DNA from: Corallococcus macrosporus | GTDB taxonomy: Bacteria > Myxococcota > Myxococcia > Myxococcales > Myxococcaceae | Direction of reading: 5' to 3' | NCBI RefSeq assembly: GCF_017302985.1 | Contig: NZ_JAFIMU010000017.1 | Span: forward strand, 310,001 to 374,000 | Length of the DNA stretch: 64,000 bases | Notes under the pieces: model-generated | Told to the model about the DNA's origin: nothing | The model's input: the letters and a program-made list of their open reading frames with translations, nothing else | Databases searched by the model: none | Part shown: one piece after another, positions 31,654 through 41,606 of the stretch | Layout: the number at the start of each line of letters is the position of its first letter | How positions within the stretch are numbered: position 1 is the first letter of the stretch | Made by a program: the position numbers and the translations under genes

Positions 31654-33819
31654 ATGCGAAAGCATTCTTCCGCCCGCCGTCTCCTCGGGCTCTTCTCGCT
31701 GTCCCTCCTGGCCGCCTGCAACGGGTTGCCGGAGGAGGGCGACGAGGGCCTCACCACCAACACCTCCGAGCTGGCGGTCCCCGCCAACTTCCTCTACCGC
31801 CAGGGGGCGCAGCTCTACCTGAACGGCGCGCCGTACCAGATGGTCGGCGTGGATGCGTTCACGCTGACGGGCTGTGGCGCCGCGCCCACCGACGCGCAAC
31901 TGGACGCCTTCTTCGCGGGCCTGCGCCCCAACAGCCTGGTGCGCACGTGGGGCTTCCAGCCGTCGGGGCTGGCGCGTATCCAGAAGGTGGTCGCCGCAGC
32001 GGAGAAGTACAACCAGAAGCTCATCCTGTCGCTCGCGGACGGCCGCAGCTACTGCGGCGAGTGGGACGGCTACAAGGGCAGTGACGGCAGCGGCAAGTAC
32101 CCCGTGTGGTACGCCAGCGGCTACAAGACGAGCTACCTGCCCTGGGTGCGTCAGGTCGTCACGCAGTTCAAGAACAGCGCGGCGGTGGGCATGTGGGAAC
32201 TGCTCAACGAGCCCGGTGACGCGGACAACGCCACCATCAAGGCGTTCTTCAACGACGTCAGCACCACCATCAAGGGCATCGACCCGAACCACCTGGTCGG
32301 CTCCGGCTCGTGGGCGCCCTGGGCCTACGGCGGCGAGGCGGGCTTCAAGGACATCCACAACCTGCCCAACATCGACGTGGGCTCGCTGCACGAGTACGAC
32401 TACGACTACAACAACGGCAACACCATCGTGTCGCCGCACTTCGCGCCGGCCCTGCGCGCGATGGACGGGCTGAACAAGCCGCTCATCATCGGAGAGACGG
32501 GCATCATCTCCGGCCTCAGCGGGTGCCGCACGTCGCGCACGGCCCGCCGCGACGCCATGCGCCAGAAGTTTCAGCAGTACATCTCCGGCCGAGCGGCCGC
32601 GGTGCTCGTCTGGAACTGGAGCCCCGTCACTCCCTCCGGCTGCGAGCTGACCTTCGGGCCGGACGACCCGATGATGCCGATGATCAAGGACTTCCCCCTG
32701 CCGTCCACGCCGCCCCCGCCCACGGGCAACACCGTGCAGCTCAATGACAACACGGTCGGCACGGGCACCGGGCAGTTCGAGTACGCGGGCACCTGGGAGG
32801 CCGGCACGGGCGCGGAGAAGTTCCAGGGGGATGACCACTACTCCGCCACCACCAACTCCACCTACGTCGTCCGCTTCAATGGCACGCAGGCGAAGCTGTA
32901 CGGCTCGGTGGCATCGCACCACGGCATCGCGACCGTGTCCGTGGACAGCGGCGCGGCGGTGGACGTGGACTTCTACTCGGCCACGCGCCAGGACCAGAAG
33001 CTGCTCTTCACCAGCGCGACGCTGACGTCCGGAGCCCACACGCTCACCGTCAAGGTGTCGGGCCGCAAGAACGCCGCGTCGTCCGGGTACACGCTCAACG
33101 CGGACCGCGTGGACGTGACGACGGCGACGCAGGGCGACACCACCGCGCCCACCGCGAGCATCACCCAGCCCACCGGCGGCACGGTGGCGGTGGGGAACGT
33201 GACGGTGCAGGCGACGGCCAGCGACAACATCGGCGTGGTGAAGACGGAGCTGCACGTGGACGGCCAGAAGGTGGGCGAGGACACGACCTCGCCCTATTCC
33301 TTCCCCTGGGCCGCCACCGCCGGGGCGCACTCGCTGGTGGTGAAGGCGTATGACGCGGCCAACAACGTGGGCACCAGCACCGCCGTGTCGGTGACGGCTG
33401 CGAGCCAGACGACGACCACGGTCCAGCTCAACGACAGCGTGGTGGGCACCGGCCTGGAGCAGTTCGAGTACACGGGCACCTGGGAAGCAGGCACCGGCAC
33501 GGGCAAGTTCCAGAGCGATGACCACTTCTCCGCGGCGACCAACGCCACCTACGTGGTGCGCTTCAACGGCACGCAGGCGAAGCTGTACGGCTCGGTGGCG
33601 TCGCACCACGGCATCGCGTCGGTGTCCATCGACGGGGGCACGGCGGTGGACGTGGACTTCTATTCCGCCACGCGCCAGGAGCAGAAGCTCTTGTGGACCA
33701 GCGCGGTGCTGACCGGCGGGACGCACACGCTGACCGTCAAGGTGTCGGGCCGCAAGAACGCGGCATCCTCCGGGTACACGCTCAACGCGGACCGCGTGGA
33801 CCTGACGGTGTTCCGCTAG
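31654..33819 (+). CDS. GH5-type glycoside hydrolase with two repeated CBM-like modules
   Basis: A 721-residue lipoprotein (signal LLGLFSLSLLAAC). Catalytic barrel residues ~45-350 are mannanase-like, with acid/base Glu186 in WELLNEPGD and nucleophile Glu281 in IIGETG. The C-terminal part is CBM-like module A (residues ~360-489), then an Ig-like/Big_9-type domain (APTASITQPTGGTVAVGNVTV), then CBM-like module B (~589-718). Modules A and B are near copies (TVQLND, EQFEY, GTWEAGTG, YVVRFNGTQAKLYGSVASHHGIA, LTVKVSGRKNAASSGYTLNADRVD). Secreted, probably an endo-mannanase or related beta-glycanase acting with the upstream GH26-like enzyme. Confidence 0.9.
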   Translation: MRKHSSARRLLGLFSLSLLAACNGLPEEGDEGLTTNTSELAVPANFLYRQGAQLYLNGAPYQMVGVDAFTLTGCGAAPTDAQLDAFFAGLRPNSLVRTWGFQPSGLARIQKVVAAAEKYNQKLILSLADGRSYCGEWDGYKGSDGSGKYPVWYASGYKTSYLPWVRQVVTQFKNSAAVGMWELLNEPGDADNATIKAFFNDVSTTIKGIDPNHLVGSGSWAPWAYGGEAGFKDIHNLPNIDVGSLHEYDYDYNNGNTIVSPHFAPALRAMDGLNKPLIIGETGIISGLSGCRTSRTARRDAMRQKFQQYISGRAAAVLVWNWSPVTPSGCELTFGPDDPMMPMIKDFPLPSTPPPPTGNTVQLNDNTVGTGTGQFEYAGTWEAGTGAEKFQGDDHYSATTNSTYVVRFNGTQAKLYGSVASHHGIATVSVDSGAAVDVDFYSATRQDQKLLFTSATLTSGAHTLTVKVSGRKNAASSGYTLNADRVDVTTATQGDTTAPTASITQPTGGTVAVGNVTVQATASDNIGVVKTELHVDGQKVGEDTTSPYSFPWAATAGAHSLVVKAYDAANNVGTSTAVSVTAASQTTTTVQLNDSVVGTGLEQFEYTGTWEAGTGTGKFQSDDHFSAATNATYVVRFNGTQAKLYGSVASHHGIASVSIDGGTAVDVDFYSATRQEQKLLWTSAVLTGGTHTLTVKVSGRKNAASSGYTLNADRVDLTVFR
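32731..33120 (+). repeat. Direct repeat copy 1 (CBM-like module DNA)
   Basis: This 390-bp block is repeated at 33418-33807 (offset 687 bp) with high nucleotide identity, including long identical runs across the segment encoding FNGTQAKLYGSVASHHGIA. It marks an internal duplication of a binding module in the GH5 gene. Confidence 0.85.
33418..33807 (+). repeat. Direct repeat copy 2 (CBM-like module DNA)
   Basis: Second copy of the block at 32731-33120. The copies are separated by the Ig-like domain, so the duplication is not a simple tandem one. High DNA identity suggests a recent event or gene conversion. Confidence 0.85.
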
Positions 33820-33848
33820 GCGGAGGACCGGGGCCCTTCCCACACGTC

Positions 33849-35024
33849 ATGCTGATAGACTTCATGCCGATGCGTGCGGGAAGGGCCAGGGTCTGGGGTG
33901 GGGTGCTGGCGGGCTGTCTGCTCCTGCCGTTCATGTCCGCCCATGCGTCCGAGGGATTCGCGGACGACTTCGAAACGGGAACGCTGCTCCCCGAGGACAC
34001 GCCGCCGGGACGGTGGGACGACTCGGGAATGGTGGGGACCAACACGTTCACCAGCGGGGCGGCAGGAGCGCACCGGGGGCGGTATGGGCTCACGGTGGTG
34101 GACCGAGCCACGGCGTCGGGCTCCCAGGCCAGCATCAACGCCAACGTGACCGCGCTGACGTCGGAGGTCCACATGCGCACCTGGCTGCGCATGCGGGACG
34201 TGGGGGCGGTGGGGAGCGCGGTGGTCATGCAGGGGCTGCCAGCGCTGGTGGAACTGCGTCTGCTGGCACCGGGGCCCGCCTGGGAGCTGGCGCTGCGCAA
34301 CGGCTCCGGTCGGACCTATGTGAGCCTTCACGGAGCGAAGGTGGAGGCGGAGCGTTGGTCACTCGTCGAGCTGCGCGTCCGGGGAATGGGGACCGCGGCC
34401 GCGGAGGCCCGGCTGTGGGTGGACGGCATCGAGCAGGGCCCAGGGCTGACCGGACTGGACCTGCGCGATGACGCAAACAAGGTGGACAAGGTGGTGGTGG
34501 GCGAGCCGTGGAGCGACACGGGCACCTTCACGGGCTTCCTGGACTTCGACGACGTGCGCGTTTCGGACGCGCCCATGGCCAGCCGTCTGGAGTTGCGCCG
34601 GCCGGAAGCGGAAGGGGCGAAGGACTGCCTCGCGGTGGACCTGTCACTGCGAGCGTCCTCCACGGGGACGCTCGCGCCTGCGCCATACGACACCGACGTG
34701 TCGCTGGCAGTGGAGGGCGACAAGGGCGGATTCCACACGGAGAAGGACTGTGATTCGCCGGTGACGCGAGTGCGCCTGCCGACAGGAACTTCCGAGCGAC
34801 GCATGTACTTCCGGCCCCAAGGACCGGCGGGGACGGTGACGTGGCAGGCATCGCACGCGGACTTCCTTCCCGCGTCGCTGACCGTGGACGTGGAAGCGCT
34901 GCCGTCAGACGCCGATGGCGGCGGGCCATGGACAACGGAACTGGGATGCACCTCCGCGCCGGGAGCCGTCCTGGCGCTGCCGGCACTCCTGGGCATCTGG
35001 CTCCGTCGCAGGCGAGCCAGATAG
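33849..35024 (+). CDS. Surface protein with LamG-like domain and MYXO-CTERM-like tail
   Basis: About 391 residues. A cleavable signal (GGVLAGCLLLPFMSAHA) leads to DDFETGTLLPED, the usual start of concanavalin-like beta-sandwich domains in myxobacterial surface proteins. A second beta-rich part follows. The C-terminus is LGCTSAPGAVLALPALLGIWLRRRRAR: a Cys followed by a hydrophobic helix and an Arg cluster, the layout of MYXO-CTERM sorting tails processed by myxosortase. The start is uncertain among ATGs at 33849, 33864 and 33870; no clear ribosome site is seen. It follows the GH5 gene by 29 bp. No catalytic residues are recognised, so it may bind glycans on the cell surface. Confidence 0.75.
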   Translation: MLIDFMPMRAGRARVWGGVLAGCLLLPFMSAHASEGFADDFETGTLLPEDTPPGRWDDSGMVGTNTFTSGAAGAHRGRYGLTVVDRATASGSQASINANVTALTSEVHMRTWLRMRDVGAVGSAVVMQGLPALVELRLLAPGPAWELALRNGSGRTYVSLHGAKVEAERWSLVELRVRGMGTAAAEARLWVDGIEQGPGLTGLDLRDDANKVDKVVVGEPWSDTGTFTGFLDFDDVRVSDAPMASRLELRRPEAEGAKDCLAVDLSLRASSTGTLAPAPYDTDVSLAVEGDKGGFHTEKDCDSPVTRVRLPTGTSERRMYFRPQGPAGTVTWQASHADFLPASLTVDVEALPSDADGGGPWTTELGCTSAPGAVLALPALLGIWLRRRRAR

Positions 35025-35381
35025 GTCGCCACAGCAGAGGGCCCGGTGTCCCGAAACACAACGAGGACCATGGGCCCTCGCGGCCATATCAGTCCCGCCT
35101 GGCCGGAAGCGCTTTGCGCGAACCTGTCCGACTGTCGGACAAGCTCTTGCCGCCCGGCCCCAAGAGTGCGCTGTCCCAACAGGTGACGAGGACGGTAGGT
35201 CCACGCGTCCATGTCAGGTCCCGGCTGGTTGGGAGCGCTTTGTGCAAACCTGTCCGACAGTCGGACAGGTTTGTGGCGTGGGGCGCCCAGGGGCGGACGT
35301 CCACGAGGACGGTGGGCCGGCGCGTCCATGTCAGACCCCTGTGGTTGGATGCGCGTGGCGTGGGTGAGGAGGAGGACGGTG
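35025..35381. repeat. 357-bp intergenic region: three degenerate ~120-bp repeats with palindromes
   Basis: Three units align on GAGGACxxTGGGCC ... CGCGTCCATGTCAG (anchor CCAT at 35084, 35209 and 35326). The first two continue with AGCGCTTTG and AACCTGTCCGAC. Unit 1 holds TGTCCGAC (35125-35132), T, GTCGGACA (35134-35141). Unit 2 holds a longer palindrome with 14-bp arms (35245-35258 and 35260-35273). The third unit is cut short before the GntR-family gene. No coding gene is supported, although short open frames run through it on both strands. Confidence 0.7.
35245..35273. promoter_or_regulatory. 29-bp perfect palindrome, candidate GntR-type operator
   Basis: CAAACCTGTCCGAC and GTCGGACAGGTTTG are perfect 14-bp arms around a single A. 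It lies 109 bp before the start of the GntR-family gene, and a shorter version with 8-bp arms lies 126 bp further upstream. FadR-branch GntR proteins bind short GT/AC palindromes, so autoregulation is plausible but not shown. Confidence 0.5.
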
Positions 35382-36554
35382 ATGGAGCGGGTGGGACGCG
35401 TGGCGTACGTGGAAGAGCAACTCGAGCGCTACATTTCGCTGGGGATGCTGCCGCGGGGGCAGTTCGCCTCGGAAGAGAAGTTGGCGGGTGAGTTCAAGTG
35501 CTGTCGGGGCACCGTGCGCGAGGCGTTCCGGCGACTGGCGGCGCGAGGCCTGGTGGTGCAGCACCCCGGGCGCAAGACGCGCGCGGTGGCGCTGGGCGAG
35601 TCACTGACACTGGAGAACCTGGGCCTTGCGCTGCATCACCGGCACACCGAGGAGGGCCGGCGGCTTTTTGAGGGCTTCTTCAGCCTCAAGCGTCAGGTGC
35701 TGGTGGAGCTGCTGGCCGACTGCTGCACGAAGGCCTCCGCGTCGCAGGTGGGCCAGTTGGAGTCCATCTGTTACGCGCTCTCGGACGCGGCGCGCTGGGA
35801 GCCCGGTGCTCGCTGCGCGGAGTTGGAATTCGAGTTGCTGCGGCTGGCGGCCCATGCGGCTGCGCGTCCCGGGCATCTGCTCCTCATCCAGTCACTGCAA
35901 CGGGCCCTGCGAGGAAACGCGGCCCGGCTGCTGTCCTTCATGGGCGGAGACGCCCTGCGCGAGTGGGCCCGCTGCGCGATGCACGCCCTCGGCGAGCGCG
36001 ATGTGCGGACGCTCCAGCACCAACTGCCGGCGCTGCTGAAGGCGTGCGATGAGGGCATGCTGGACGCCTTTGCTCCTGTTCCCCAGGAGCCTGTGTTCCC
36101 CGAAGCTCCGCATGCCCAGACGTGCTGCTCCGATGCCTCATCGACTGTCAGCAGGTGCGATGAGCCGCTTGTGAAAGAGCCCTGCGTCGAGGAGCAGGGC
36201 CTTGCCCGACCGGCTTCAGCCACCGATGACTCTGCGGCCCTTGCGGGGCCGCCTGGCCCTCATGAACCGCTTCCCTCCGTGGAGCCGGACCAGGGGACAC
36301 CGTGTTTCCCAACCGCTTCAGTGCTCCCCCCAAGCGAACCCGAGGCCGAGCACTCCTGTGCGCAGGGGATGGGCGAGGCCTTGGGCAACCGGTCTGATTG
36401 GGATGCTTCTTGTCCGGAAGAGGCCCTCCAGCCCACGCCTCCTCCCTCTGACTCGCGGAGAGAAACGGGCGGCACCTGGGGCTTCTTGGGCCGGTGGGCT
36501 CTGCGCGTCTGGCGCTTCGTGACCTATTCCTTGGGGCCACCACCTGCTTCGTAA
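35382..36554 (+). CDS. GntR-family transcriptional regulator with long acidic/Pro-rich tail
   Basis: A 390-residue protein. Residues ~1-72 are a GntR winged helix (YVEEQLERYISLGMLPRGQFASEEKLAGEFKCCRGTVREAFRRLAARGLVVQHPGRKTRAV). An all-helical FadR/FCD-like ligand domain follows (~80-235), with LFEGFFSLKRQVLVELLADC. The remaining ~150 residues are Pro/Glu/Ser-rich with scattered Cys and no known fold, which is unusual for this family. The ATG at 35382 has GAGGAGGA upstream; the frame is open 57 codons further up through the repeat region but without homology. Tandem palindromes upstream suggest autoregulation. Confidence 0.85.
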   Translation: MERVGRVAYVEEQLERYISLGMLPRGQFASEEKLAGEFKCCRGTVREAFRRLAARGLVVQHPGRKTRAVALGESLTLENLGLALHHRHTEEGRRLFEGFFSLKRQVLVELLADCCTKASASQVGQLESICYALSDAARWEPGARCAELEFELLRLAAHAAARPGHLLLIQSLQRALRGNAARLLSFMGGDALREWARCAMHALGERDVRTLQHQLPALLKACDEGMLDAFAPVPQEPVFPEAPHAQTCCSDASSTVSRCDEPLVKEPCVEEQGLARPASATDDSAALAGPPGPHEPLPSVEPDQGTPCFPTASVLPPSEPEAEHSCAQGMGEALGNRSDWDASCPEEALQPTPPPSDSRRETGGTWGFLGRWALRVWRFVTYSLGPPPAS

Positions 36555-36612
36555 GCAGCGACTGCTCTCCGCCCCTCGCCGGGCATTCCTTGCCGGATGC
36601 ATCAATGGGCCT

Positions 36613-37575
36613 CTAGCGGCCTGCCTGTCCGCCCGGCGTGAAGCGCAGTCCGGTGACGCCCAGCAGGTGCGTGCCCTGATAGTCCGTGCTGGACGGTATC
36701 CAGCGTCCGCTCAGTTCCGCGAAGACGTCGAACTTCGTGGAGAGGGGCAGGCTCGCGCCCGCGGACAGGCCGCCGCCGAACAGCGCGGGGCCGCCCACGG
36801 CATAGCCATCCAGGGATAGGGAGAGGGTCACGGGGCCCAGGAGTCGCGGGGCCTGGGTGCCCAGGCGGAGGGCGGCTCCGAAACGGCTTCCGGCCGTGGC
36901 GTTCAGTTCCCCAAAGACATACGTCCCGGAGAGGCGCGCACCGGCTTCCAGTCCGGCTCCGGAGGACGGGGACAACCCAAAGGCGGCCCGCAGCTGCGCG
37001 CTGAACGCGAGCGAGGAGAAGAAGGCGGGCTGCGTGGCGGGTGCCGCTGGCAGGACGACTCGCACCTGCTCGGTCTGGTCTGTGTGGACCTTGACCTGAA
37101 GGGGCGTCAGGGTCGGGCCGACCTCTAGCGTATGGGTGCCGATGGGGACTGGGCCCTTCCAGGGTGCCTGTCCCAGCAGCCGTCCGTCGAGCCGTACCTC
37201 TGCTCCGGCGGGGTCGACTTCGATGGCCAGCGTGCCCTGGAGGCGCCCTCGCAGGCTTTCGAAGAGGGCGACCACGGTGGGCTGGACTCGCTGCGGGTCC
37301 AGGCGGGCGTCGGGGTTGGCTTCGAGTGCTCGGGCGAAGGCGGTCTCCATCTGGGCGTACTGGCGTAGTGCCGCGTACACCTCGCCCTGCACAAGGCGCA
37401 GTTGCGCGGTCTGTGCTTCGTCGCGGGTTTGCCGGAGCCCTGCTTCGATGTGGGCGAGCGCGGCCTCGAAGTCCGCCTCGGAGAGGGACTGCAGCGCGGC
37501 TTCCAGGTCGCGGTTCTCCACCGCGGGGCCCGCGGCGGCGAGCAGCAAGGACACCATCACCTGGGGCGCGCTCAT
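36613..37575 (-). CDS. PEGA-domain protein with predicted outer-membrane barrel
   Basis: A 320-residue protein. After a signal-like N-terminus (MSAPQVMVSLLLAAAGPA), residues ~20-105 form a helical TPR-like unit. Residues ~115-175 are a PEGA domain (LAIEVDPAGAEVRLDGRLLGQAPWKGPVPIGTHTLEV). The last ~140 residues alternate hydrophobic and Gly/Ser residues, as in a small beta-barrel (LRAAFGLSPSSGAGLEAGARLSGTYVFGEL). Its ATG overlaps the stop of the kinase gene upstream (ATGA at 37572-37575), so both are made together. The kinase also ends in a PEGA domain, which hints at a shared envelope sensing function. Confidence 0.75.
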   Translation of the reverse strand: MSAPQVMVSLLLAAAGPAVENRDLEAALQSLSEADFEAALAHIEAGLRQTRDEAQTAQLRLVQGEVYAALRQYAQMETAFARALEANPDARLDPQRVQPTVVALFESLRGRLQGTLAIEVDPAGAEVRLDGRLLGQAPWKGPVPIGTHTLEVGPTLTPLQVKVHTDQTEQVRVVLPAAPATQPAFFSSLAFSAQLRAAFGLSPSSGAGLEAGARLSGTYVFGELNATAGSRFGAALRLGTQAPRLLGPVTLSLSLDGYAVGGPALFGGGLSAGASLPLSTKFDVFAELSGRWIPSSTDYQGTHLLGVTGLRFTPGGQAGR

Positions 37576-39434
37576 GGACGCAGCTCGATGCGGACCACGG
37601 ACTTGGTGCCTGGGACGATGCTCACCTGCCGCTGCTCCGGATGGAAGCCGTCGCGCTCCACTCGGACGGCGTGCCGTCCTTCGGGAAGGTCGAAGGAAAG
37701 GGGCGTCGCGCCCAGGTGCTTGCCGTCCACGCTGACGTCTGCCCAGACCGTCTTGCCTTCGTGCACCGTCACCACGCGCAGTTCGCCGCGAGCCGGCGCC
37801 TGTGTGGAGGGCTGCTTCGCGCTGGCCGTCAGCGGCCGGGACTGGCTTCTGCTCCTGCGGAGCGGTGCTTTCGTGGCGGGATCGGTGTGTCCCGTCGAAG
37901 CCTTCCCCGAAGGGCGTCCTGCCGCCGAGATGACCGGTGCCGGCGTCTCCTGCTCGATGCCGTTCATACTTCCTGGCGCGGTGCTGGGCCCCAGCGCCGC
38001 CGGCTTCATGACGGTGCCACTTCCCGCGTGCGACGTGGGCTCAGTCTCCGTCTTGCTGTCGCGGTTCCCAGGTGCAGCGTCTGTGATGGCTCGGTTGACC
38101 ACGGTAGCCTCCGCCGCCGTCTTGCTGTCGCGGTCCCCAGGCGCAGTTGCCGTGATGGCGCCGGTGCCCACCGGAGCCTCCGCGGCAGGCCCGGTTGCGG
38201 CGCTGCTTCCTCGTGCCTCGCGGGCAGATATCGCAGCGGTGCGACCGTCAACGGATGGCCCGGGCGCGGTGCTGTCGCCCACGTGAGCTGACATCGCTGC
38301 GGGGGTAGCGAGTGCCGCAGCGGTGTCTTGCGCGGCTTCCTGCCGGAGCGCCAGCGTTCCGAACAACAGCGCACCTACGGCCGCTCCAATTAGCGCCGTC
38401 AGCAGGCGCGAACGCCAGCGCTTCTCGTGCTGCTCTGTTGCTCTCTTGGGGGCAGTCGCCGCTGGCTGCTCCACGCTCACCCGTGCGGCTTCTTCCATTG
38501 CCGTCAGCAGCGCCAGCGCTCCTGACTGGCGTTGCTCTGGATCCATCGCGGTGGCCTGCACGAGCACCTTCGCCAGTGGCAATGACAGCCATGGCGCCTG
38601 CTCACGGAGCGCTTGCGCCGCGTGACGGGGGCCTTCGCCTAGCAGCCGACAGGTGCTCGATGGCGGCAGGCCCGTCAGCATCTCCAGCAGTACCAGGCCC
38701 AGTGAGTACAGGTCCGCTCGCCCGTCCACGGGCTCACCCCGTGCCTGCTCCGGCGCCATGTAGCTGGGCGTGCCCAGCCGCAGGCCGCTGCGGGTGGCCT
38801 CCTCGCCCCGGTGCTCCCAGAGGATGCCGAAGTCGAGCAGCGTCGCTCGCCCTCCGGGTGACAGGAAGACGTTGCCGGGCTTGATGTCCCGGTGCACGCA
38901 GCCTCGCTGGTGGATGAAGTCCAAACCCGCGCACACCTGCCTCGCCAGTGCGAGCACCTCCGCCACGGGCAGCGGCCCCGGCACCGACTTCAGGTAACGG
39001 GCGAGTGACATTCCCTCCAGGTGCTTCATCACGATGAAGGGCCGGCCACGCTCCTGACCCACTGCGTGGATGGGCGTGATGTGCGGATGCTCCAGCCTCG
39101 CCATCGCGCGGGCTTCCCGCTCGAAGCGCGCCACGCTCTCTGGATCCGCGCACAGCGCTTCGTGCAGCAGCTTGATGGCCACGGTCCGCTCGAGCGCCAC
39201 GTCCAGCGCCCGGTACACCTGACCCATGCCTCCCGCGCCCAACAGCTCCTCCAGCCGCCACTTGCCCTCCAGCAGATCGCCTGTCTTGAGCGGCGGGCGC
39301 GTCGACGTTCGCGCGGTCCAGCCGGCCTCGCCCGCGTGCTGCGTGATGACGGTGCACTCCGCGCAAGGCGCGCCCGCGAACGGAAGGGGCAGCCCACAGG
39401 TGGCGCACGGTGAGGGTTGCTTGTGGAGCGCCAT
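37572..39434 (-). CDS. Membrane Ser/Thr protein kinase with zinc ribbon and C-terminal PEGA domain
   Basis: About 620 residues. An N-terminal zinc-ribbon (CATCGLPLP...CAEC) precedes a Hanks-type kinase: GAGGMGQVYRA loop, VAIKLLHE (catalytic Lys), CVHRDIKPGNVFL (near residue 181), LLDFG and GTPSYMAPEQARGEPVDGRADLYSLG. All key residues are present. One transmembrane helix (LLTALIGAAVGALLFGTLAL, ~345-364) is followed by a Thr/Ala/Pro-rich external linker and a PEGA domain (ELRVVTVHEGKTVWADVSVDGKHLGATPLSFDLPEGRHAVRVE). Start is ATG 39434 or, nine codons earlier, ATG 39461, which would overlap the divergent activator's start. Likely acts with the FHA activator next door. Confidence 0.88.
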   Translation of the reverse strand: MALHKQPSPCATCGLPLPFAGAPCAECTVITQHAGEAGWTARTSTRPPLKTGDLLEGKWRLEELLGAGGMGQVYRALDVALERTVAIKLLHEALCADPESVARFEREARAMARLEHPHITPIHAVGQERGRPFIVMKHLEGMSLARYLKSVPGPLPVAEVLALARQVCAGLDFIHQRGCVHRDIKPGNVFLSPGGRATLLDFGILWEHRGEEATRSGLRLGTPSYMAPEQARGEPVDGRADLYSLGLVLLEMLTGLPPSSTCRLLGEGPRHAAQALREQAPWLSLPLAKVLVQATAMDPEQRQSGALALLTAMEEAARVSVEQPAATAPKRATEQHEKRWRSRLLTALIGAAVGALLFGTLALRQEAAQDTAAALATPAAMSAHVGDSTAPGPSVDGRTAAISAREARGSSAATGPAAEAPVGTGAITATAPGDRDSKTAAEATVVNRAITDAAPGNRDSKTETEPTSHAGSGTVMKPAALGPSTAPGSMNGIEQETPAPVISAAGRPSGKASTGHTDPATKAPLRRSRSQSRPLTASAKQPSTQAPARGELRVVTVHEGKTVWADVSVDGKHLGATPLSFDLPEGRHAVRVERDGFHPEQRQVSIVPGTKSVVRIELRP

Positions 39435-39459
39435 GGGCGGCCCTATGTTGCCATAACCC

Positions 39460-40782
<1,323 letters not shown>

Positions 40783-40785
40783 CAC

Positions 40786-41606
40786 CGTCCACCTGGCGAA
40801 GGGCGTGGAGGATGCGGAGCCGTCTTGCGAAGCGTCACGCCCTCAAGGGCCGGGGCCTGGGGTGTCAGCTCTCGCAGAGCGCGGATGAAGCGAAGCGCCC
40901 GCGAAGCGTCACGCGTTGAAGGGCAGCGCGTGTCGGCTCCTTGGAGGATGCGGAGGAGTCGAGTCCGTCCGCGAGGCGTTAACCCTTGAGGAGCAGGAGC
41001 CGAGTGTGTCGGCCCGTTGTCGTACACAGAGGCGGTGGGGCTGGGACCGTCCGCGACGTGTCACGACTTGAAGGCTAGGGCGGAGTACGTCGGCTCCGCA
41101 GCGGGCACGGAGGAGGTGGGTCTGTCCGCGACGTGTCACGACTTGAAGGCAGGGGTCGAGCATGTCGCCGCTTTGGCAGGCGGAGGAAATGGGACTGTCC
41201 TCAATGTTCCACGCCTTGAAGGCTGGGACTGAGTGGTTCGGCTCCTTGGAGACGACGGAGGAGGTGCAGTCGTTCGCGATGTGTCGCGCCTTGAAGGCCG
41301 GGCTGAGCGTGTCGGCTCCTCGGCGGGTACGCAGGAGGTGGGTCTGTCCGCGACGTGTCACGCTTTGACGGCCCGGGTAGAGCGTGTCGGTTCCTCGATG
41401 GGGCGGAGGTGGGGACATCCGCGAAGCGTTACGGTTTGAAGGACGGCGCCGAGCGTATCGGAGTCTCGGAGGTGGCGGAGGAGGCGAGTCCGCCCGAGAA
41501 GTGTCACACCTTGAAGGTTGGGCCGAGCGTGTGGCCCGGCAGCGATGAGCCGTGCAGCAGGACCGGAGCCGCGCCATGACGGATGGCCGCGTCGCGCCGG
41601 GAATCG
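40786..41606. other. 821-bp gene-free region, mostly a tandem repeat array
   Basis: Between the activator stop and the kinase stop there is no supportable gene. Almost all of it is taken up by the ~74-bp repeats described separately. Open frames on both strands exist but only mirror the repeat unit (for example ADTLSPAFKAR-like units on the minus strand). No terminator with a U-tract is seen for the activator gene. Confidence 0.7.
40820..41545. repeat. Degenerate tandem array, ten units of about 74 bp
   Basis: Anchors of the form GCGAxGTGTCACG-xxTTGAAGGC occur at about 40827, 40901, 40971, 41053, 41128, 41201, 41276, 41350, 41421 and 41496. The spacings are 74, 70, 82, 75, 73, 75, 74, 71 and 75 bp. 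Between anchors the sequence is also related (GAGCGTGTCGGCTCCTCGG ... GCGGAGGAGGTG). Units differ by point changes and small indels. This is a minisatellite-like array rather than a CRISPR, since the whole unit repeats and the anchors are not exact. Confidence 0.85.

Noticed and set aside
34328..35329. 333-codon minus-strand frame over the surface protein end and repeats
   Set aside because: It mixes the mirror of a real gene with repeat units and has no signal, domain or ribosome site.
40820..41545. CRISPR array
   Set aside because: The anchors are not identical, the sequences between them are related to each other rather than unique, and no cas genes are nearby.
40909..41577. 222-codon minus-strand frame across the tandem repeats
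   Set aside because: Its ADTLxPxFKA repeats only reflect the 74-bp units; unit lengths vary by non-multiples of three, and there is no ribosome site or known domain.
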